From Spongilla lacustris (taxonomy: Eukaryota > Porifera > Demospongiae > Spongillida > Spongillidae): a DNA stretch of 64,000 nt. The notes under the pieces are model-generated. The model ran no database searches, had not been told where the DNA came from, and saw only the letters and a list, made by a program, of their open reading frames with translations. Where the stretch lies: contig OX442417.1 of the NCBI GenBank assembly GCA_949361645.1, positions 8,858,912-8,922,911 on the forward strand. Direction: 5' to 3'. The translations under genes were made by a program, and so were the position numbers. Positions 51,501 to 61,552 of this stretch are shown here, piece by piece (within the stretch, counting starts at the first letter, position 1; every line of letters begins with the position of its first letter).

Positions 51501-52611
51501 TGTTTGCATTTGGTGTAATTAGCTTAACTTAAATTGTATAATTGACAAAGAGGGATCACTTTACGTTTTTTGTTACATGTCGGTGAACATCACATATACA
51601 TGCACACATGTACATATGTACTGGGCACACCTCTATATTATCATACATGTATATAACCGTATACATGTACATGTACATGTGTACATGCATAACTACATGT
51701 ACTTAAGGCAACATACAGTGGTTTAGGCGTTGGTATGCTATAGCCAAGTGTTGTTCATCTATTACTACAAGTAGTTTCTAGTGAACAATTATTAATATCT
51801 TTGATATCAAGAAGCACTTTGCAAATAACATTTGTTTTTTTTCCCTTCCAAATATACATTCCACTCGCTCGATGTGCATGTACATGTAGAGTGCAAGTTA
51901 ATTGCAAGTAACTTTCGTGCGAGAGTGAACTTGTAGGTTGATGGCACTGTACATGTAATTACTGTTGTATCTACAATGTATGTGTATTCATGTACATGTA
52001 CACAAAATATATACGTATGCACAATACAGAGTTTACGACCATATGTGTACCTGCTGAGAACTTAGGATCCACAAAGTGCTTGTTCTTGAAAACTCACTTT
52101 GATTGATGTACACGTACTACAAGCTTATTGGGACCAAACTTACATGGTGTACATGTATGTACACCATGTAGGTTATGGTTTAATAAATCAAAAAGCAGCT
52201 GGGAGATGATATGAGTTGATCATACTGTACTCTACTTTTAAATCAACTAACTTCTGTGCACTCTTTGTTATGCACCCATTGTTAATACACAGTGTCAACA
52301 GACTTTCCTTTACACCTGATCATGTGATCTCTGTTCCTCTGCAGACCCCACCTTGACACCTCATAACGTACTGAATGCTTTAAAGAATATAAAGGACTGG
52401 AAGATGCTAGCAATCCAACTGGAAATCAGTCCTGCAAAGATAAGGCATATTAGTGCTAAAAATCATGGACATGTCGCAGAATGCAGACATGATCTAGTAC
52501 AGTTCTGGTTGGAGTCAGATGTATCGTGCTCCTGGAAGAAGCTCATTGATGCCCTCAAGTCAACTGGTGAAGCTTTATTGGCTGAAAAAATTAGAACCAC
52601 TTACAGTACAG
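36523..52611 (+). CDS. Candidate gene 3: death-domain protein with five alternative or tandem exons
   Basis: The model joins the myristoylation exon (36523-36550) to death-domain exons A (38862-39122), B (42337-42630), C (45843-46127), D (48771-49046) and E (52345-52611). Every junction is phase 1, so single-exon choice and serial inclusion both keep the frame. The product would be a small lipid-anchored adaptor using death-fold contacts. Alternatively, A-D are separate duplicated genes whose first exons are not seen. No last exon, stop or effector domain (kinase, caspase, TIR) was found after E, so the 3' end is open. Confidence 0.4.
37563..38343 (-). pseudogene. Decayed unidentified ORF, two frameshifts and a stop
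   Basis: From ATG at 38343 the frame encodes an acidic, Ser-rich start (MAGMEEAEDEDEDES ... EESDESEEDG). A shift near 38145 leads to a long coherent stretch containing VICDLRHVRARSDL, GWMVVDLKPDQKWEVAHD and a TAG near 38045. A second shift near 37810 leads to LRDWDAGHTSDNAEGG and a basic end (KNKFRRLQRKV). It is GC-richer than its flanks and composition is coherent over 780 bp, so it was once coding, probably mobile-element derived. No domain recognised. Confidence 0.45.
38519..38783 (+). repeat. 260-bp module preceding unit A (also at 39523, 43029 and 49440)
   Basis: Begins tagctctcaacatctctgag and ends near aaactccgcctagcctctac. Near-identical copies lie at 39523-39781, 43029-43337 (with extra insert) and 49440-49690, with a short piece at 46509. 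It marks the segmental duplication history of the death-domain cluster. Confidence 0.85.
38795..42273 (+). repeat. Death-domain segmental duplication, unit A (about 3.5 kb)
   Basis: Homologous to 42274-45778 nearly base for base, including the non-coding parts (for example aattgaccggtgttcattct, tgctgggatagctataggct and gatttctccgtatatcgtag). A-to-B exon spacing is 3475 bp. Differences are small indels and substitutions, implying recent duplication or ongoing exchange. Confidence 0.9.
38862..39122 (+). CDS. Gene 3 exon A: death domain
   Basis: 87 codons, phase 1-1, acceptor catctctag|ag and donor aaag|gtatgt. The helical pattern aligns with exon E: LLQFDSRKIGHQL (helices 2-3 region), RMLLKWRAQQGSGATYLKLY (helices 4-5 with the core Trp) and KALISCGYKDEADEVKQM (helix 6). 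This is the C-terminal two thirds of a typical death domain; the first helix is weak. The frame is intact. Confidence 0.72.
42337..42630 (+). CDS. Gene 3 exon B: death domain
   Basis: 98 codons, phase 1-1, acceptor catttctag|ag and donor aaag|gtatgt. Compared with A it has a longer loop between helices 3 and 4 (containing NHYWSIFHMYSVYEKEG) and lacks the RRER segment before MLLKW. The frame is also open well upstream of the acceptor, but the shared splice site and phase favour the exon start given. It keeps the core ATYLKLYKA and SCGYNDAADKVQQM. Confidence 0.7.
44252..44494 (+). CDS. Small ORF in unit B, unidentified (possible exon)
   Basis: An 80-codon open frame containing RPAPETLQSLWKRFGGYREE, SMLRVIISIHPLM and ELLRRTNRLALV, helical and charged in character. 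The homologous stretch in unit A (about 40735-40960) carries in-frame stops (acgttgtag) and an insertion, so only unit B keeps it open. A possible acceptor (ggtcaacag|ag) gives phase 0, which does not join the phase-1 death exons. No domain recognised; it could be chance. Confidence 0.2.
   Translation: MAMNNAASVALFGQQRPAPETLQSLWKRFGGYREEKEGILSMLRVIISIHPLMAPTAGACDVYEQVQTELLRRTNRLALV
45779..46660 (+). repeat. Death-domain segmental duplication, unit C (truncated)
   Basis: Matches units A and B through the exon. After about 46145 it diverges into a shortened, rearranged version (tttcaggactattgttcatt, gtgtacaactactttccaag, gctctcaacatctctgagct). Unit C is followed by a gypsy RT fragment and unique DNA. 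Confidence 0.8.
45843..46127 (+). CDS. Gene 3 exon C: death domain
   Basis: 95 codons, phase 1-1, acceptor catttctag|ag and donor aaag|gtatgt. Helix 3-4 loop of intermediate length (LLNVYWSIFHMYSLYDEEG), then RRERMLLKWREEQGSG, with EE replacing the AQ of other copies in a surface position, and a shorter end (QQMACK). The frame is intact. Confidence 0.7.
46742..47260 (-). pseudogene. Ty3/gypsy reverse transcriptase fragment, decayed
   Basis: On the - strand: SGWRPFVDYRRLNDASVPDQ, the KIDLVRGYHQIPV motif, then after a frameshift the catalytic box FVYIDDILVASED and, after a stop/shift, KCQFG and FLGHRVTSTGITPLP. The order is that of the fingers-palm region of Ty3/gypsy Pol. Protease, RNase H, integrase and LTRs are not seen nearby. 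At least two frameshifts and stops make it a dead fragment, inserted between death exons C and D, antisense to them. Confidence 0.85.
47261..48299. other. AT-rich spacer without genes
   Basis: Very AT-rich DNA with ACATGT runs and a short palindrome (ttgtctacgcgtagacga at about 48025-48042). A related tccacgcctagacggtccg lies at about 48213. No coding signal. Confidence 0.55.
48771..49046 (+). CDS. Gene 3 exon D: death domain
   Basis: 92 codons, phase 1-1, acceptor catttctag|ag and donor aaag|gtatgt. The helix 3-4 loop differs again (LLKSSRDVSNIYDEEG) while RRERMLLKWRAQQGSGATYL is unchanged. Variation concentrated in one loop, with conserved helices, distinguishes the four copies. The frame is intact. 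Confidence 0.7.
49863..50619. mobile_element. hAT-like non-autonomous transposon, 757 bp, with empty sites elsewhere in the window
   Basis: Perfect terminal inverted repeats CAGGCCCGTAGGCTGG, flanked by the direct repeat atata (49858-49862 and 50620-50624). The paralogous positions in units A and B read gagatacatatgcactg and gagatacatatacactg without insertion, so the element, its ends and its 5-bp target duplication are defined by comparison. The interior has poly(G)/poly(C) runs and two perfect hairpins. The GC-rich wording (gaccccaatgggggagctta) is related to 5736-5937. No transposase. The TIR style is hAT-like, although hAT usually gives 8-bp duplications. Confidence 0.9.
50127..50247. 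repeat. Two adjacent perfect hairpins inside the transposon
   Basis: Hairpin 1 is 50127-50144 with 50158-50175 (atgggtaaaagttccgca arms, 18 bp). Hairpin 2 is 50186-50213 with 50220-50247 (agttgggcgtagcccgacct onward, 28 bp, 6-nt loop). Confidence 0.92.
50766..52344 (+). other. Spacer between unit D and exon E
   Basis: Unique AT-rich DNA with long ACATGT runs (51000-51030, 51660-51685) and a 15-bp-arm palindrome at about 52140-52175 (catggtgtacatgtatgtacaccatg core). No exon recognised. Confidence 0.5.
52345..52611 (+). CDS. Gene 3 exon E: complete death domain, diverged
   Basis: 89 codons, phase 1-1, acceptor cctctgcag|ac and donor acag|gttagt. It covers a whole death domain: VLNALKNIKDWKMLAIQLEI (helices 1-2 with the usual W..LA..L), SPAKIRHI (helix 3), RHDLVQFWLESDVSCSWKKL (helices 4-5) and IDALKSTGEALLAEKI (helix 6). 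It is only distantly similar to exons A-D, but flanking words (tgggctggtcctatgagcta) match theirs, so it belongs to the same duplicated series. Confidence 0.8.
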
Positions 52612-52935
52612 GTTAGTTTACAAGTACATGTACATGTATACATGTAAATCACAAAATGTGCGTATCAATTGGGCTGGTCCTATGAGCTAATTTATCAATG
52701 TAAATACATGCACACATACATGTAGACAATGTACACTGTAAATCAGGGAATAATTTACTTATTAAAAATCAATTTTGCTATACAAAATTGAAGTTGATTC
52801 GCAACTCGGTTCAATTTGTTCCCACCAAGATGTGTGATGGTTCGTCATTTGAACACAAGCACATTGAAGGAATTTATAGCAGCATTTGGATTCCCCAAAA
52901 CAAGTTCACCATAACATTTAAAGGTTTTAAATATA

Positions 52936-53080
52936 GGTTAGACACTGAAACCGAGGGATCTATGTGATTTAGAATCCCCGAGGGCCCTGGGCTGTAGCGT
53001 CCCGAGCGGTAGCGAGGGCACTACTAAGGGCCCAAGGGGATTCTAAATCACGTGGATCCCAAAGGTGACAGTGTCTAACC
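52936..53080. repeat. Foldback with 12-bp perfect termini
   Basis: ggttagacactg at 52936-52947 is the inverse of cagtgtctaacc at 53069-53080. Pairing continues as gtgatttagaatcccc / ggggattctaaatcac. Related ggggattctaagtgcc pieces in inverted order lie at 53633-53735. Confidence 0.8.
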
Positions 53081-53189
53081 AATTTAGACAATAGCAACGC
53101 GTACATGTACATGGCAACCAATAAATTATCACTCAACGCAGCAATTAGATACGTACATAGCAACTGTTTGAAGGTATACAAAAAGAAAT

Positions 53190-53561
53190 TGAAATCCTTG
53201 GTGCCAATTTGTTTTTAGAGCCACTGCTGCTACTCACTTGTACCAGTCAGGAGTTGACGAGCAGTTGGTTATGGAACGAACGGGGCATCGCAGTATCGAT
53301 GGTATTCGCTCCTATAAAAGAACCGCTGATTTCCAGTGTGAGAATATCTCAGATATTTTGAATTGTAATTCATCAAAACGAGTGGGTATCGTGTCCATGC
53401 CTTTGCCGATGGTATCAAAACATGCTGGCATAGAGTCTCCAAATGCAATGAAGAACGTCGTACCTGGAACGTATAATTTCCACTCTTGTGCAAACGTAAC
53501 TTTTAATACACAGCATGGACCAACATGTACTAGTAATGCTCAGAGTATCAATGAGCACTGA
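53190..53561 (+). pseudogene. Tyrosine recombinase C-terminal fragment (Crypton/DIRS-like)
   Basis: Reads RATAATHLYQSGVDEQLVME, then RTGHRSIDGIRSYKRT, then a Ser/Asn-rich tail to TGA at 53559-53561. The segment has the catalytic H in TGHRS and the nucleophile Tyr in SYKRT spaced as in phage-type integrases. The RATAAT lead-in normally follows the HxLR box, which is missing here because a stop lies at 53190. Only the last third of the domain survives. Such recombinases occur in Crypton and DIRS/Ngaro elements and in domesticated animal proteins; which one cannot be told. Confidence 0.7.
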
Positions 53562-54282
53562 GCTAACACTTCAATATATTATGTACGCAACTCATGTTAT
53601 TTAATATTTAAAAAGGAGTATTCAAAATGCCAGTGGGGGGGATTCTAAGTGCTAGTGCCAGTGGGGGGGATTCTAAGTGCCCAGGGCACTTAGAATCCCC
53701 CCCCCCCCAATGGCACTTAGAGTCCCTCTCGAGATTTCTCCCACGTTTAGATACCTTCAATTGACCAATCAGATGTGTGAATCACTTCCACTACTTGTCT
53801 AATATTTGATTAATCCACCCATATACATGTATAAGCTGTCGCAGAAGCGTTCTGGCATACATGTACAGTACATGTACATACATGTACATGTATGCGTAAA
53901 CGTACATTTTAATTGTACATTTTAATTGCTTAATAATTTGCAATAGTACATAAGGTCACCGGATTAATATAAAATTCGACCCCTTCCCGAAGGATGCGTA
54001 CACTGCCCACCCATGTCATTTGTACGGGCGTATGTACGCAATCATTAATCATCAGATTTGATTATGTTAATTGTCGAGATCGATGTCACGTGAGTGTGTA
54101 CAATCCTGCTGATGCAAGCTTTTTGATTGGCATTGTACCATACTCTCTTCGCATAGCACTTACACTGAGCAAATGCGGATAGATTGCATCGCAGTTTTCT
54201 GCAACAATGTTTTCAAGTTGTTTTGCAACTTATAAAACCTGTATTGCAAAATGTGATGTGATACTGGTTAAATCATTCACTG

Positions 54283-54441
54283 TTAACATGTACATGTTCA
54301 TCTACATGCACACAACATTAAAGTTATGATAGAATGACCTCATACCTGTAATCTTTCATGACTATTGTGTTCATTGCATCACATGAAAACATCCCACGAT
54401 TAATAGCAGGCATAAACAAGCCAAGCTCGTAGTGCAATTGC

Positions 54442-54472
<31 letters not shown>

Positions 54473-55340
54473 AACAAAAAAAAAGCGGTGCTTTTAATAC
54501 TAGTAACACTGTACATATGTAGTTTGACGATACATTTAGCTGTAAGAATGAAGCAATCCAACTACATGTACATATATGCCCATGTTATAACTTTAACTTG
54601 TAATTTTGGTAGCATTATCATGTGTGATTTTTCTGGTTGGAACATGTGCATGTGTAACTGCCTTCTTGTTACTACTGGCATACATGTGCTTGTACATGTA
54701 CATGGTGTATTTACATTTAAATAGCTGGAAGAATCAAGCAATTCAATTATATTGTACATTTACATGTACAAGCCATGTGATAACTTAAATATGTACATGT
54801 ACATGTACATGTATATACATGTAATTGAGCATTACATAGCACTTGTAAGGGAACTTCATATGTACACATGGACATGTACATACATGTGTACAACCAGAAA
54901 AAGATTACTTAGCTCTCAAGATACATGTATCTGAGCTATGGGGTATGGGTTAATTCAATTTCGTTAAAAATCTTGGTGCTATGATTGTTCTGGGGTATGA
55001 CACACACCAGAAAGCGGGTAAAAGTATTCCAATGTAACAATGACATACATGTACATGTACATGCAACACTGGTGCACAGACATATAGGAAGTCATTAGCA
55101 ATATTAACTACTGTAGCCTTTGAAGCTTGCAACAAATTGTCGTCACAACACATATTAAGCCCATCTGAACTGTTTTCAATGGCTAAGACCAGCTGTGAAT
55201 GCTTGGGAGATAATGTACATGTAAGATTGGTGTGTAATTGATGCAGAGCATTGTCTGTATAGAAGTGCATGTTTAGTGCTGGAGTTTTTTCAAATAATAA
55301 TTCCAGGAACGGAAGCCAAACCCACTTTATGTACATTATA
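54283..55340 (+). repeat. Diverged remainder of the fifth death-domain unit
   Basis: tttcatgactattgtgttca, cccacgattaatagcaggca, agctctcaagatacatgtat, gaagtcattagcaatattaa and ttcaatggctaagacc all match units C or D in order with extra divergence. Includes a poly(C)-poly(A) tract at about 54441-54484. Confidence 0.7.
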
Positions 55341-56305
55341 ATATTGATCTGCTGTATGTTGATTAATATTGTACTGGTCTAGTGGACCCAATCTCACTCC
55401 ATATGTGAGGGTGGGGCTTTGAAAGACTTAGTTATTCAGTATCCAAGAATCACTTGCACTATTAATGTACTTCTTCAGTGGTCCATATACTGATCGATCA
55501 AGAGGTTGCAAATGATGGGAGCAATGGGGTGGGAATGAAAGCATTGAATTGTACTTTTAATGCCAGATGATGCATAAACAATATTCCGTAATTAGATCAA
55601 ACTATCTTGTTAAAAAGTCCACTCAAATGTAAAAGTGATGGGAAAAAATTTACCATCAACTAGCATGTTATGCACTGTAGATGTACATCTTCATGAATAA
55701 TTAATGATTCTCCCCATGTTTGCTCCTTTGCTGAGCCATTACTTTGCTCTCACAGATCTTGCAGGGTTATATTTGGTATCAAATCGATGCTCTTTTGATG
55801 TACAACTAAATTATCATCTGTGTTTATGATAGAGATTAAAGAATTCAGAAACTTACAGATTGAAACTTTTTTTTTTTTACAAGGTGAAAGCCACTCATTT
55901 TTGTAATGTTTTTACAAAATAAAAAGTCTGAATATCAGTTATCTCTGGGAACCACAAACAATTAAACACCAGGACGCCATATTTTTTTAAATTTTGGCAC
56001 CTGTAAGTGTTTAGATACGTCATAAGTGGTGTTATGTAATAATGAGGCTACGTATGTACAATACTACATGTAAACTATGGTTGGCATAGCTCAGCACATA
56101 TCAGAGACACTTTTTCTTTTATACCTAATAAGGCATAAGACATGCATGGACTTTGAAATATGTTTGAATCTAAAGCAATGGCAAGAAACTTCCGAGATTT
56201 CTGTTGTGACCCATTCACAAGTCATACGCGCCCGTATTGTATATACATGTGCTAGTATCCTTGCGTTGTACCAGCTGCAATGATAACATAACATCCATCT
56301 ATCTG
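55341..56305. other. No gene seen
   Basis: AT-rich sequence without repeats of note; a poly(T) at about 55867-55880. Overlapping frames around 56077-56283 lack any domain. Confidence 0.5.
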
Positions 56306-56307
56306 TA

Positions 56308-56486
56308 TTCGAACTTCGAAGCGGAGATACAAGTACATGTATAGCATGCTGCAATTGTCTGCGAAAAATACGTAAGCTCAATCGTGAAATAGCATTCATA
56401 GATACGCGTACCTCTACGAACACTATTTCAGGGTTGAGCTTACTTAGACAATTGCAGCATGCTACAACTGTATATCTCTGCTTCAA
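56308..56486. mobile_element. Foldback MITE
   Basis: gaagcggagatacaagt... atagcatgctgcaattgtct ...gtaagctcaatcgtgaaatag pairs with ctatttcagggttgagctta ... agacaattgcagcatgctac ... atatctctgcttc. Arms of about 75 bp have small mismatches and a loop of about 30 bp. Confidence 0.8.
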
Positions 56487-59300
56487 ATACAATGAGATGG
56501 AAAGTGCATCGTGTATCTTGAATGTTTCACTTACAAATGTACATGTAAGTATACATGTACATGTATGTGCAAAAGCCATGTGCTTTGTATGTCAGCCCTT
56601 ATACAGTATGACCAACCTAAGTGTAACTGAACCCACTCCATGATTCTAACAACTTACATACCATTTTAAACATGTTTCTGTCAAGCAAGAGTGTACATGT
56701 ATGTACATGTACATGTACAATGTACATATATACTGGTCATGTACATGTATGTGATATTTACATTTATCTACATGTACATGTATCACACTATCACTCACCC
56801 CTCATTTTGGGCAATATGTGAACTGAATGCACATGTTGTACACAATGTATGCGTATTTTCCCCCCACTATTATGCATGTACAGCCACCACTTTTCATCTT
56901 AATCTGTTCATTTGGCACAGTAACCAAGTGGATGTTTGCTGCCTCTTGTGGTCCTACTAACTACAGGTACTGCACACTACCATATGGTGTGAAATTTTTT
57001 GCAGCCTTAAAATATTTTTAAAAACTCCATTGTCACCCTGTATGGTAATTCTATTGATTTCTTATGAGAACAAATTCGTGCACATGTACCTAGTACACTT
57101 TGTTACATGTATGTGCAAACAGCCCTAACGTATGCAAGTCAAGGTTCAAACCATAAACTTTTGAAATGTCAAAGGGTCACAGATTAAAGAAGTCATATTA
57201 TTAAAACGAGATATCGTAGGGTATGCAGGTGTATAGCAATTTCACTTATATCTTATGGGAGAGCATTATATGAGAGTGTTGTGTCAATATGAGAGGGTTC
57301 ATTCAATGAACTATCCTAACCAATCCTACATGTATGTGTGCCCAATAGCATAGCAGGTAGCAGGCCCTAAAGTCCTACCCAATCCAATCACCCCAAATTG
57401 TTGGACAGCCACCAAATGGTGGTACAGCTACTGCATGCCTGGCTGTGGTGGTCACCTGCCCCCCATTATGGGCCAAACACATCAGTATAGGTACATGTAT
57501 ATATAATGTTTCAGGATAAAGGTTACTTTGTCCTGAAAGAGAGCAGTTACTGTAGGTGGCATTTAATATGTAAATGTACATTCAAATGTATGTGTCACAC
57601 GATTAAAGCCAAGTGCTTATACTACATGTATGCACATGTACCATCAAATGTAAAAAGGTGCCTTTGAGTATAAATAGGATTTAGTTACATTACAGTTGTC
57701 ACGTGTTACATGTACATTACGAATGTATCATAATGCGACAAAATGCAAAATAGCATAACATAATGATTTACATTACATTGTATTACGTTACATTCATAAT
57801 AATGATGTATGATCTTGGTGTAGTATGCTTGTAATGCAGTACAATATGTTTTGCTAACTTTTTATTGACACATACTTCGACCCAAACTGACTTGTACTTA
57901 CATACCTGTACGTGTCTATTATCAAATGACATGAACTAAGTGCTTTAATATTTTTATCATATGCAGAAGGTTTGGTGGTGGAGATAGACAAAATGGACAC
58001 ATTGGTAAAAGGAATACAGGCATGGGGAGGAGGTTGACTGTAGGGCTTCAAGGTCTGAGTGAAAAAGTACAACTGCCAAAGGTTAGTGTCGATAATTAAC
58101 CAGGCAATTTGCCCTAATATTAGTTGTGCCGTTGATGCCTCATTGATGTATAGATGTACAAGATACATGTATGGCACTATTTGATAACTTTAGAAATGTA
58201 TCTTAAGAAAGGAAACAGAAAAGTTGTTTTTTATGTATCGTATCCCATAGAGATTGAGTTCAGTGAGAAAAATCAATGCGGTATCCAATTCAGTCAAATT
58301 GAAATACATGTAACTACATGTAATCACTTTTTATAACTTGAACAATTTATTGTAGCCCTAACATTGATAAATCAGGGAATACTTTACTTCGATTAAAAAG
58401 CTTTTAATTAAAGTCCGCGACAGCAACGAAGAAGTAAAATTAACATGCCATTATTTTTGGTGTATTTGGGGTCCGGATAATGGTACATCTAGGTGTGATA
58501 CATTATTTTCAGTACCCCAATTCGTTTAACCAAAAATTCAGTGATTTGAATAATAACGACATCATAATTACATGTACAATCATTAACGCTAAGCGCGTGT
58601 GGCTACTAATTAAATTCATGAACGAAGGTACAAAGGAATGGCTCACGGATGCAGAGGATGTACAATGAAACACTGAGCAAACTTATGGTTCACAGCTACT
58701 TTAGTGAGTTGTTTTTGTTTACACAAGGTAAGAGGCGTCTACCAGTAATGAGGCAAAAACGTTAAGATTCTGTTCTTGAAAACCAAACCGACAGTACATG
58801 TACATGTATGTAATTAGTGTATGAGAATATTTGCACTTAGTGGTACAATTACACGTACAATCAAACTATGATGTTTTTCAATGCAGTACTAAGTAATTGT
58901 GAAATTGGAAACTAAAATATAAAGTACCTCCAATACACTTGAAAATATTGACGTAGTTTTGAGCAGCATAAGGGGTTCATTTTTACAGCATTCATTGATG
59001 ACATGTTTTACAACATAGCAGTATGATTGGCATGAATTTAATGATTTCATCATGAAGCCATACACTTTTACTTCCACGATGCTGTCGCAGACTTTAGTGC
59101 ATGGGCCGCTACATATATATTTCTGCTTAATTGGATATTGAAATATACTTCCTTGATTCTGTTGCTAACTTTAATTAAGATACAAATGTCTGTATCTTGA
59201 GAAATTTCAGATATAGGAATGATGCCAGATGGTATAAAAAGGAGGATTGGTAATACTATAAACACACATATTTCTACATGTATATTTAGCAACATAAATG
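56487..59300. other. No gene seen; ACATGT-rich and TACATTA-rich stretches
   Basis: Holds long ACATGT runs (56694-56720, 56766-56782) and a TTACATTAC-type irregular repeat at 57688-57810. A fragment with the left end of the CAGGGAAT family lies at 58373 (cagggaatactttacttc). No exon or protein motif recognised. Confidence 0.5.
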
Positions 59301-59319
59301 TAATGCCATTCTATAAATG

Positions 59320-59460
59320 AAGGAGGAGGAGGAGCTGGCAGGGGGAGAGAGGGGGCCAGGGGGAGAGAGGGGGGCAGGGGGAAGGAGGGGGGCAAAAAGA
59401 GTAAAAGGAAGTGGTGCAAAGACGAGAGGGGAGGGGGAGGGGGAGAAAATGGAACTGGAG
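59320..59460. repeat. Purine-rich (GGGGGA/GAG) low-complexity tract
   Basis: About 140 bp almost devoid of pyrimidines on the + strand, with gggggagagaggggg repeats. The antisense Pro/Ser/Leu frames are artefacts of it. Confidence 0.9.
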
Positions 59461-60017
59461 TGGTGAACATATTGAGAAAGGTATGTTTAATGTGCAGAAT
59501 GAATTCATTAGGCTACATGTACATGTACATGTACATACATGTATACAGTTATTGTGATACACTGTAAATCTACATAATATTTTGCCTACAGTGTATGTGA
59601 TGGCATTTAAATATTTAAAGTTATAAATGGATACATGTACATGTAGTTTAGGCTAGAGTGGATAATAAGCATTTGGCAGTGTGTAAAGTAACATTAAATT
59701 TAGTGGTTCACATGTTAATATTTTAATCCGGTCATTAATGTGGACACAAAATTTCAAGAGCTCATTCTGCTACCAACTGACGGTACTTCTAATGTTATCA
59801 TCTAATATTGGTAAGTGTTCAGTACTTGTACAGTACATGTATGTGTACCTAAGGTCTTAGCATTTCTCTTTACTTTGATGTACATTGTACATGTATATAG
59901 TAGTGCTGTCAGTGTGAGCATGTTGACAAGCTGTTGTCAAAGTCTGTACATGTACCTGTGTAATAGGTTAGCAACATTCATGAAATGAAATGGTGTCACG
60001 TACGTGTACATGTGTAG
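59461..60017. other. No gene seen; ACATGT-rich
   Basis: Contains a long tacatgtacatgtacatgta run near 59514-59545. Nothing else recognised. Confidence 0.5.
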
Positions 60018-60165
60018 CTCAGGGGCGGATCCAGGATTTCAGAAAAGGGGGGGTTGTTCATGAATAATAATTAATTTAAGAGGAGGGAGGGTGCAGGAGG
60101 GAGGACCCCGCCTGCCCTGCTAGGGGGTCTGGGGGAGCGCTGTAAGCTCCCCCAGCCAGACGTGA
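60018..60165. mobile_element. hAT-like MITE fragment (CAGGGGCGGATCCAGG end)
   Basis: Starts CAGGGGCGGATCCAGGATTT, close to the inverted right end of 5736-5937. It contains the same GC-rich wording (gggagcgctgtaagctcccc) as 50460-50500. The opposite terminus is not recognisable, so it is probably truncated. Confidence 0.55.
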
Positions 60166-60449
60166 ACGCATTTTTATTATATCATGCTCAAAACACTACA
60201 TAAAACTGCGTGCAAAAACGGAAATCAGTTGTATATATTTTTCATGAATCAAATAACTCAGCAATTTATGATTATAAGAATTGCTGGATCTATGCACTAA
60301 AATTCAGGGAATAATTTACTTTTTTTTAATTGCATAGCAATTTTGCTCCGCAAAATCAAAATTGATTAGCAACTTGGTTCAGTTTGCATCGCAATTTGTT
60401 CCTGCCGAGATGTGTGATGATTTATCATTTGAACACAAAGCAGAGCTAT

Positions 60450-60960
60450 CCCACGGACACGCCGTTGAGCAAACTACGTGCACATTTTCCCGCTTGATTC
60501 GCGCCAATGATATAATCACCGCCTCCCCATTCATTGAGCGGGACGCGATTTGCCAAAATCATTGGTGCGAATCAAGCGGGAAAACATGCCTGTAGTTTGT
60601 TCAACTGTATCTCCGTAACGGATGATACAGAAATTAACGAACAGAACAAACCAATAGCTACAGGACTCCTCTATGTACAACCCGAATTTGACACGTTTTC
60701 AACACTCGTACGTGGAGAAATGTGGATTTCTAACCCACGGGGTTAACGATTGTTGTATCCAAGGCACGGAAAATGTGTAGATCACAAAAATCGATTTTCA
60801 CACAGAGAAATGGTGTGGAAACAATTGTACGAAATTTGAAATGAAAACGTAGTACCATCGCGAAGATGTGTTTAGTACAACGTGCAATTTTTATAGTGAT
60901 AAAATTATAACCCCACAAGCCCGATTTTGCTGGACACTGTCCCATATATGTTTTTGCTTA
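60450..60960. mobile_element. Palindromic foldback element, copy 4 (core conserved)
   Basis: The central palindrome (gagcaaactacgtgcacatt ... aagcgggaaaacatgcctgt) and aattaacgaacagaacaaac match copies 1 and 2. The outer arm differs (tttgacacgttttcaacact), so it may be a related subfamily. Confidence 0.7.
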
Positions 60961-61552
60961 TTGGGGTTTAGTGAATCGACTAACGCGGTTAAGATAGAAA
61001 CCTGAAACATTGGACCCGGTACTTTGGGCCCGGTTCTAATTTGCCAGTATGCTTCAAGTAGTTATTCCTTCCAACCCCAACCCCAAAACGGATTCTACAC
61101 AGTTCAGTGAGTGGATCGGACTAATACAATACCCAGAAACCCTTTGGCATACCCATGTTTACCTTAAGGTCCTACACGGCCACCTCGACAGCTGCACGTG
61201 TCACTCGATTCCGACAAATCGCGGTGGTGATACGCTGCCAAACAACAAAAGAAGCAATAGTTGTTCCTTTAAACAACACCTAAAACTGAACTAGTCCATA
61301 TAAAGATTGCTATTTTCCACACACTATCTACAGCTAGCTACGTGTGCATGTATTGTTCACTGATACGCAGCAGCTGCCATTAGTAATTTGAAACCAAGCA
61401 AAGTTCACGCGCGCTCTGTTAATTGCATAAAATAAAAAAGCCTTCTATATACCCAGATTACACATAAAAGGAATCTAAGCGTCCTATACATTGCAACGAA
61501 TACACTAAGCTACGATCACTCCTGGCAGAGAAAAAAAATTAGGGGAACAAGT

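Larger units (their letters stand above)
52744..54282. mobile_element. CAGGGAAT-ended element, copy 1 (1.5 kb), splitting the fifth unit
   Basis: Left end CAGGGAATAATTTACTT; the right end reads inward CAGTGAATGATTTAAC. About 125 bp at the left and about 310 bp at the right match the element at 60305-62150, while the middles differ. It separates two halves of the diverged death-domain repeat unit (similarity resumes after 54300). No clear target duplication. It contains a foldback (52936-53080) and a tyrosine-recombinase fragment. Confidence 0.6.

Noticed and set aside
54606..54788. Possible transmembrane exon (hydrophobic VIFLVGTCACV...AFLLLLAYM) after exon E
   Set aside because: It overlaps ACATGT-rich repeat DNA and lacks a clear donor; hydrophobicity alone is not enough.
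56091..56579. 162-codon - strand ORF
   Set aside because: It spans a foldback element whose two arms account for most of the frame; no motif.
59207..59562. Pro/Ser/Leu-rich - strand ORFs
   Set aside because: Shadow of the purine-rich tract.
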